Shown here piece after piece: positions 62,330 to 64,000 of a stretch of DNA of 64,000 nucleotides. The stretch spans positions 18,240,501 to 18,304,500 of the forward strand of contig AP031351.1 of the NCBI GenBank assembly GCA_037833965.1, in the 5' to 3' direction. The stretch is from Marchantia polymorpha subsp. ruderalis (taxonomy: Eukaryota; Streptophyta; Marchantiopsida; Marchantiales; Marchantiaceae). Both the position numbers and the translations under genes were made by a program. Positions within the stretch are counted from its first letter, which is position 1; every line of letters starts with the position of its first letter. The notes under the pieces were generated by a model that was given only the letters and a program-made list of their open reading frames with translations, had not been told where the DNA came from and did not search any database.

Positions 62330-63042
62330 CGTGTCTAAGGGTTGCTTGAATGCATGTTCCTTGGTGTTGAGATTGTCCATCCACGTCTTGGTGCAGTGAA
62401 CATGGCTGCCATTTCATCCGCCAATTCTTCTTCCTGGAGTTAAGATTCCTCAAGAAGAATGCTTGCAATTAGGGATGCGTCGTCCACGCATGTACTGACC
62501 TCATGGAATGAATGAAGGATCTATACTATGGGGGTAGATTCATGAGAAGTCAAATGTATGCTTCGGTCTCCGTAATGGTCTGTCCTATAGTAGCTTGAAA
62601 CTTGATAATATGCTGAGACATTGACTCACCCGTTCGTTTCTTTATAGTGTAAAGGGCATCTCGGAGATGCATCTGCATGAAGATGTCATGTGACTCATAA
62701 CCTCTTTTCAGTTCTCCCCAGACCTCTACTGTTGTTTCACAACGAGCAATATGTGGTTGCTGATAATCGTCAAGCAAATTGTTCAACATTGTCAAGGAAA
62801 AAGATTTCAGTCGTCCCATTCCCAGATCCTGACGCGGATGTACAAGTTCAAGATCCAAGAGTAAAGGTTGGCCGGATCTTCTTGCCCTCAATAATGTTCA
62901 TTAGTCCTCCAACTAAAAGGATCCAACCCATCTTGTTCTTCCAAGAATGGAAGTGCTCTCCACTGAATTTGGGGAGGGGTTCTTTCCATATGCCTCGTGT
63001 TGAAGCCCTTGGAGATGTCATCTTCATAGAACACATACACAA
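62330..63042 (-). pseudogene. Copia gag (UBN2-type) with a frameshift
   Basis: The minus strand starts near 63042 with LPKFSGEHFHSWKNKMGWILL and GGLMNIIEG, the N-terminal block of plant Copia gag. After a frame change near 62860 it continues VEVWGELKRGYESHD, LRDALYTIKKRTGESMSQHI and KFQATIGQTITETEAYI, then a stop at 62550. Beyond it ILLEES and LQEEELADEM are recognisable as the C-terminal gag block. Confidence 0.65.
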
Positions 63043-63269
63043 CTCTTGAAACGCTGTAAAAGTTCTTGAAATTTCAAAAGTTTCTTGCTTTCTTGAAATT
63101 TTTGTACTACTCCCTCAATTTGACTCTTGAGGCACTTAATATCGCCCAACAGTTTATCTAGCGTTTGCAACAGTGTGGGTCGGTGCAGAACTTGGACAGT
63201 AAGTGAACGCGTTCAGAAAGGAGGTGCAGGGGCAGAGGAGAAGCTATCAAGAGTTAAAAAGGAAGTGAA

Positions 63270-63281
63270 GCTCTAATATCA
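63270..63281 (-). other. Decayed Copia primer-binding site
   Basis: On the minus strand TGATATTAGAGC differs from the usual plant initiator-tRNA-Met primer site TGGTATCAGAGC at two positions, one G to A and one C to T. It lies about 230 bases before the gag start, where it should be, so the 5' LTR must lie to its right. Confidence 0.55.
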
Positions 63282-63283
63282 TA

Positions 63284-64000
63284 TTAAAGACCAAGAAAAA
63301 TTGCTACGTGTCTAGAATAGATACATGCAAATTGTTTGATAGCTATTGTTATATATATCAACGTTCGATGCCAACAACCGTTTCAAATTAGATGATATCA
63401 CTTTCAAATTGCGTTGAGTATCAAGAAAAATTACGAAGTGTAAGGTATTGATACATGCAAATTATTCAATGTCAAATTCATTTTATCTCTCCCTCGTTCT
63501 ATCGCTCATCTTAAATCAATTGATCTTTCTTTTTGATGATTTTGTAGTGCATACAAATCTTATTTTCAACCACAACACTAAGTTCAAAGTCATTATCTTT
63601 CTTTCTTGAATCTCACTTCTAATTTGCTGACAATGTTGCGTTATTGATTTGGTTTTTTCTTGTCCTAGTTGTCATCTATGTCTATGACTAAGTCTTTTCA
63701 TCCGGAGCTAGATGATTTTTAGATCTATATTTATCTACTCTCTACATGTCAAATCAAAGTAGACATTCTTCAACAGATGTAGTGGTATCACAACAACGCG
63801 TTTGAAGTATGTAAGTATAATGATAAAGTACATTCAGATTCTACTAAACACAAAATGAAAAACAGCTGTTGTCACTGCTCAATTTGAATAATTTCCTCTC
63901 TTGCTTTTTTCTTCAGTAACCATGAAGAAATTGTGTACTATCAAGTTTGTATTGTTTCCTGTTTGAATAGCTGAATATTCATCTTTGTACACGCTTTATG
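63284..64000. other. Probable decayed 5' LTR of the Copia element and flank
   Basis: A block CCAAGAAAAATTG followed by ATACATGCAAATTGTTT is present at about 63287-63345 and again, diverged, at about 63418-63470. The block at 63359-63436 matches 61075-61153. These repeats are expected for LTR sequence right of the primer-binding site. The outer LTR end could not be placed. No gene is seen to the window end. Confidence 0.4.

Larger units (their letters stand above)
61075..63281 (-). mobile_element. Internally deleted Copia retrotransposon
   Basis: From right to left on the minus strand: a primer-binding site (63281-63270), gag (63042-62330), a solo LTR insertion, zinc knuckle, protease, and the GAG-pre-integrase segment ending near 61105. 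There the sequence abruptly becomes an LTR-like repeat (61075-61153) that also occurs at 63359-63436. Integrase core, reverse transcriptase and RNase H are absent. This is the domain order of plant Copia elements. Confidence 0.7.

Noticed and set aside
1-64000. CRISPR arrays, operons, ribosome binding sites, rRNA or tRNA genes
   Set aside because: The window is eukaryotic with spliced genes. No regularly spaced repeats and no convincing tRNA A/B boxes with cloverleaf were seen by eye; a tRNAscan run would settle the tRNA question.

Overview
The window is nuclear DNA of a land plant, most likely a moss or other bryophyte. The evidence is genes with many phase-consistent GT-AG introns, plant-type gene families (an ATXR7/SDG25-like GYF protein, a KIN-7O/CENP-E-like kinesin, a TAF15-like RNA-binding protein), and long, extremely AT-rich stretches full of decayed Copia retrotransposons. 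Physcomitrium-like genomes look like this, but the species cannot be proved from the window.

Layout. Positions 1-10412 (minus) hold the N-terminal part of a large GYF-domain chromatin protein that runs off the left edge. 11.7-20.7 kb is an AT-rich desert with recognisable ruins: a LINE-type reverse transcriptase motif near 15.4 kb and a plus-strand Copia reverse transcriptase at 19.5-20.05 kb. At 20761-21730 a 970-bp terminal-inverted-repeat element with a 9-bp target duplication sits inside a decayed minus-strand Copia RNase H. 25513-25935 (minus) encodes a small three-helix membrane protein. 31394-45829 (plus) is a 22-exon kinesin gene of about 2,148 residues. 49543-53677 (minus) is a 5-exon RRM/RanBP2-zinc-finger gene, convergent with the kinesin. 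54.7-61 kb is a second AT-rich desert, and 61.0-63.4 kb is a deleted, minus-strand Copia element interrupted by a 368-bp solo LTR with a perfect 5-bp target duplication.

Main result. The kinesin has an intact open frame across all 22 inferred exons and keeps its P-loop. However, switch I (SSR replaced by YGL) and switch II (DLAGSE replaced by EVAAEK) have lost the residues used for ATP hydrolysis. It looks like a conserved-frame pseudo-motor attached to about 1.3 kb-scale coiled coil. Two other unusual points are a 102-bp tandem duplication that copies a whole 3' splice site in the TAF15-like gene (the upstream copy leads straight to a stop codon), and a transposon-borne zinc-finger protein whose five in-frame stops are all explained by C-to-T change of glutamine codons.

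The genes lie in islands of ordinary base composition. The deserts show transition-type decay consistent with deamination of methylated cytosine. All exon boundaries were inferred by eye from splice motifs, reading phase and family resemblance; no transcript data or database search was available.
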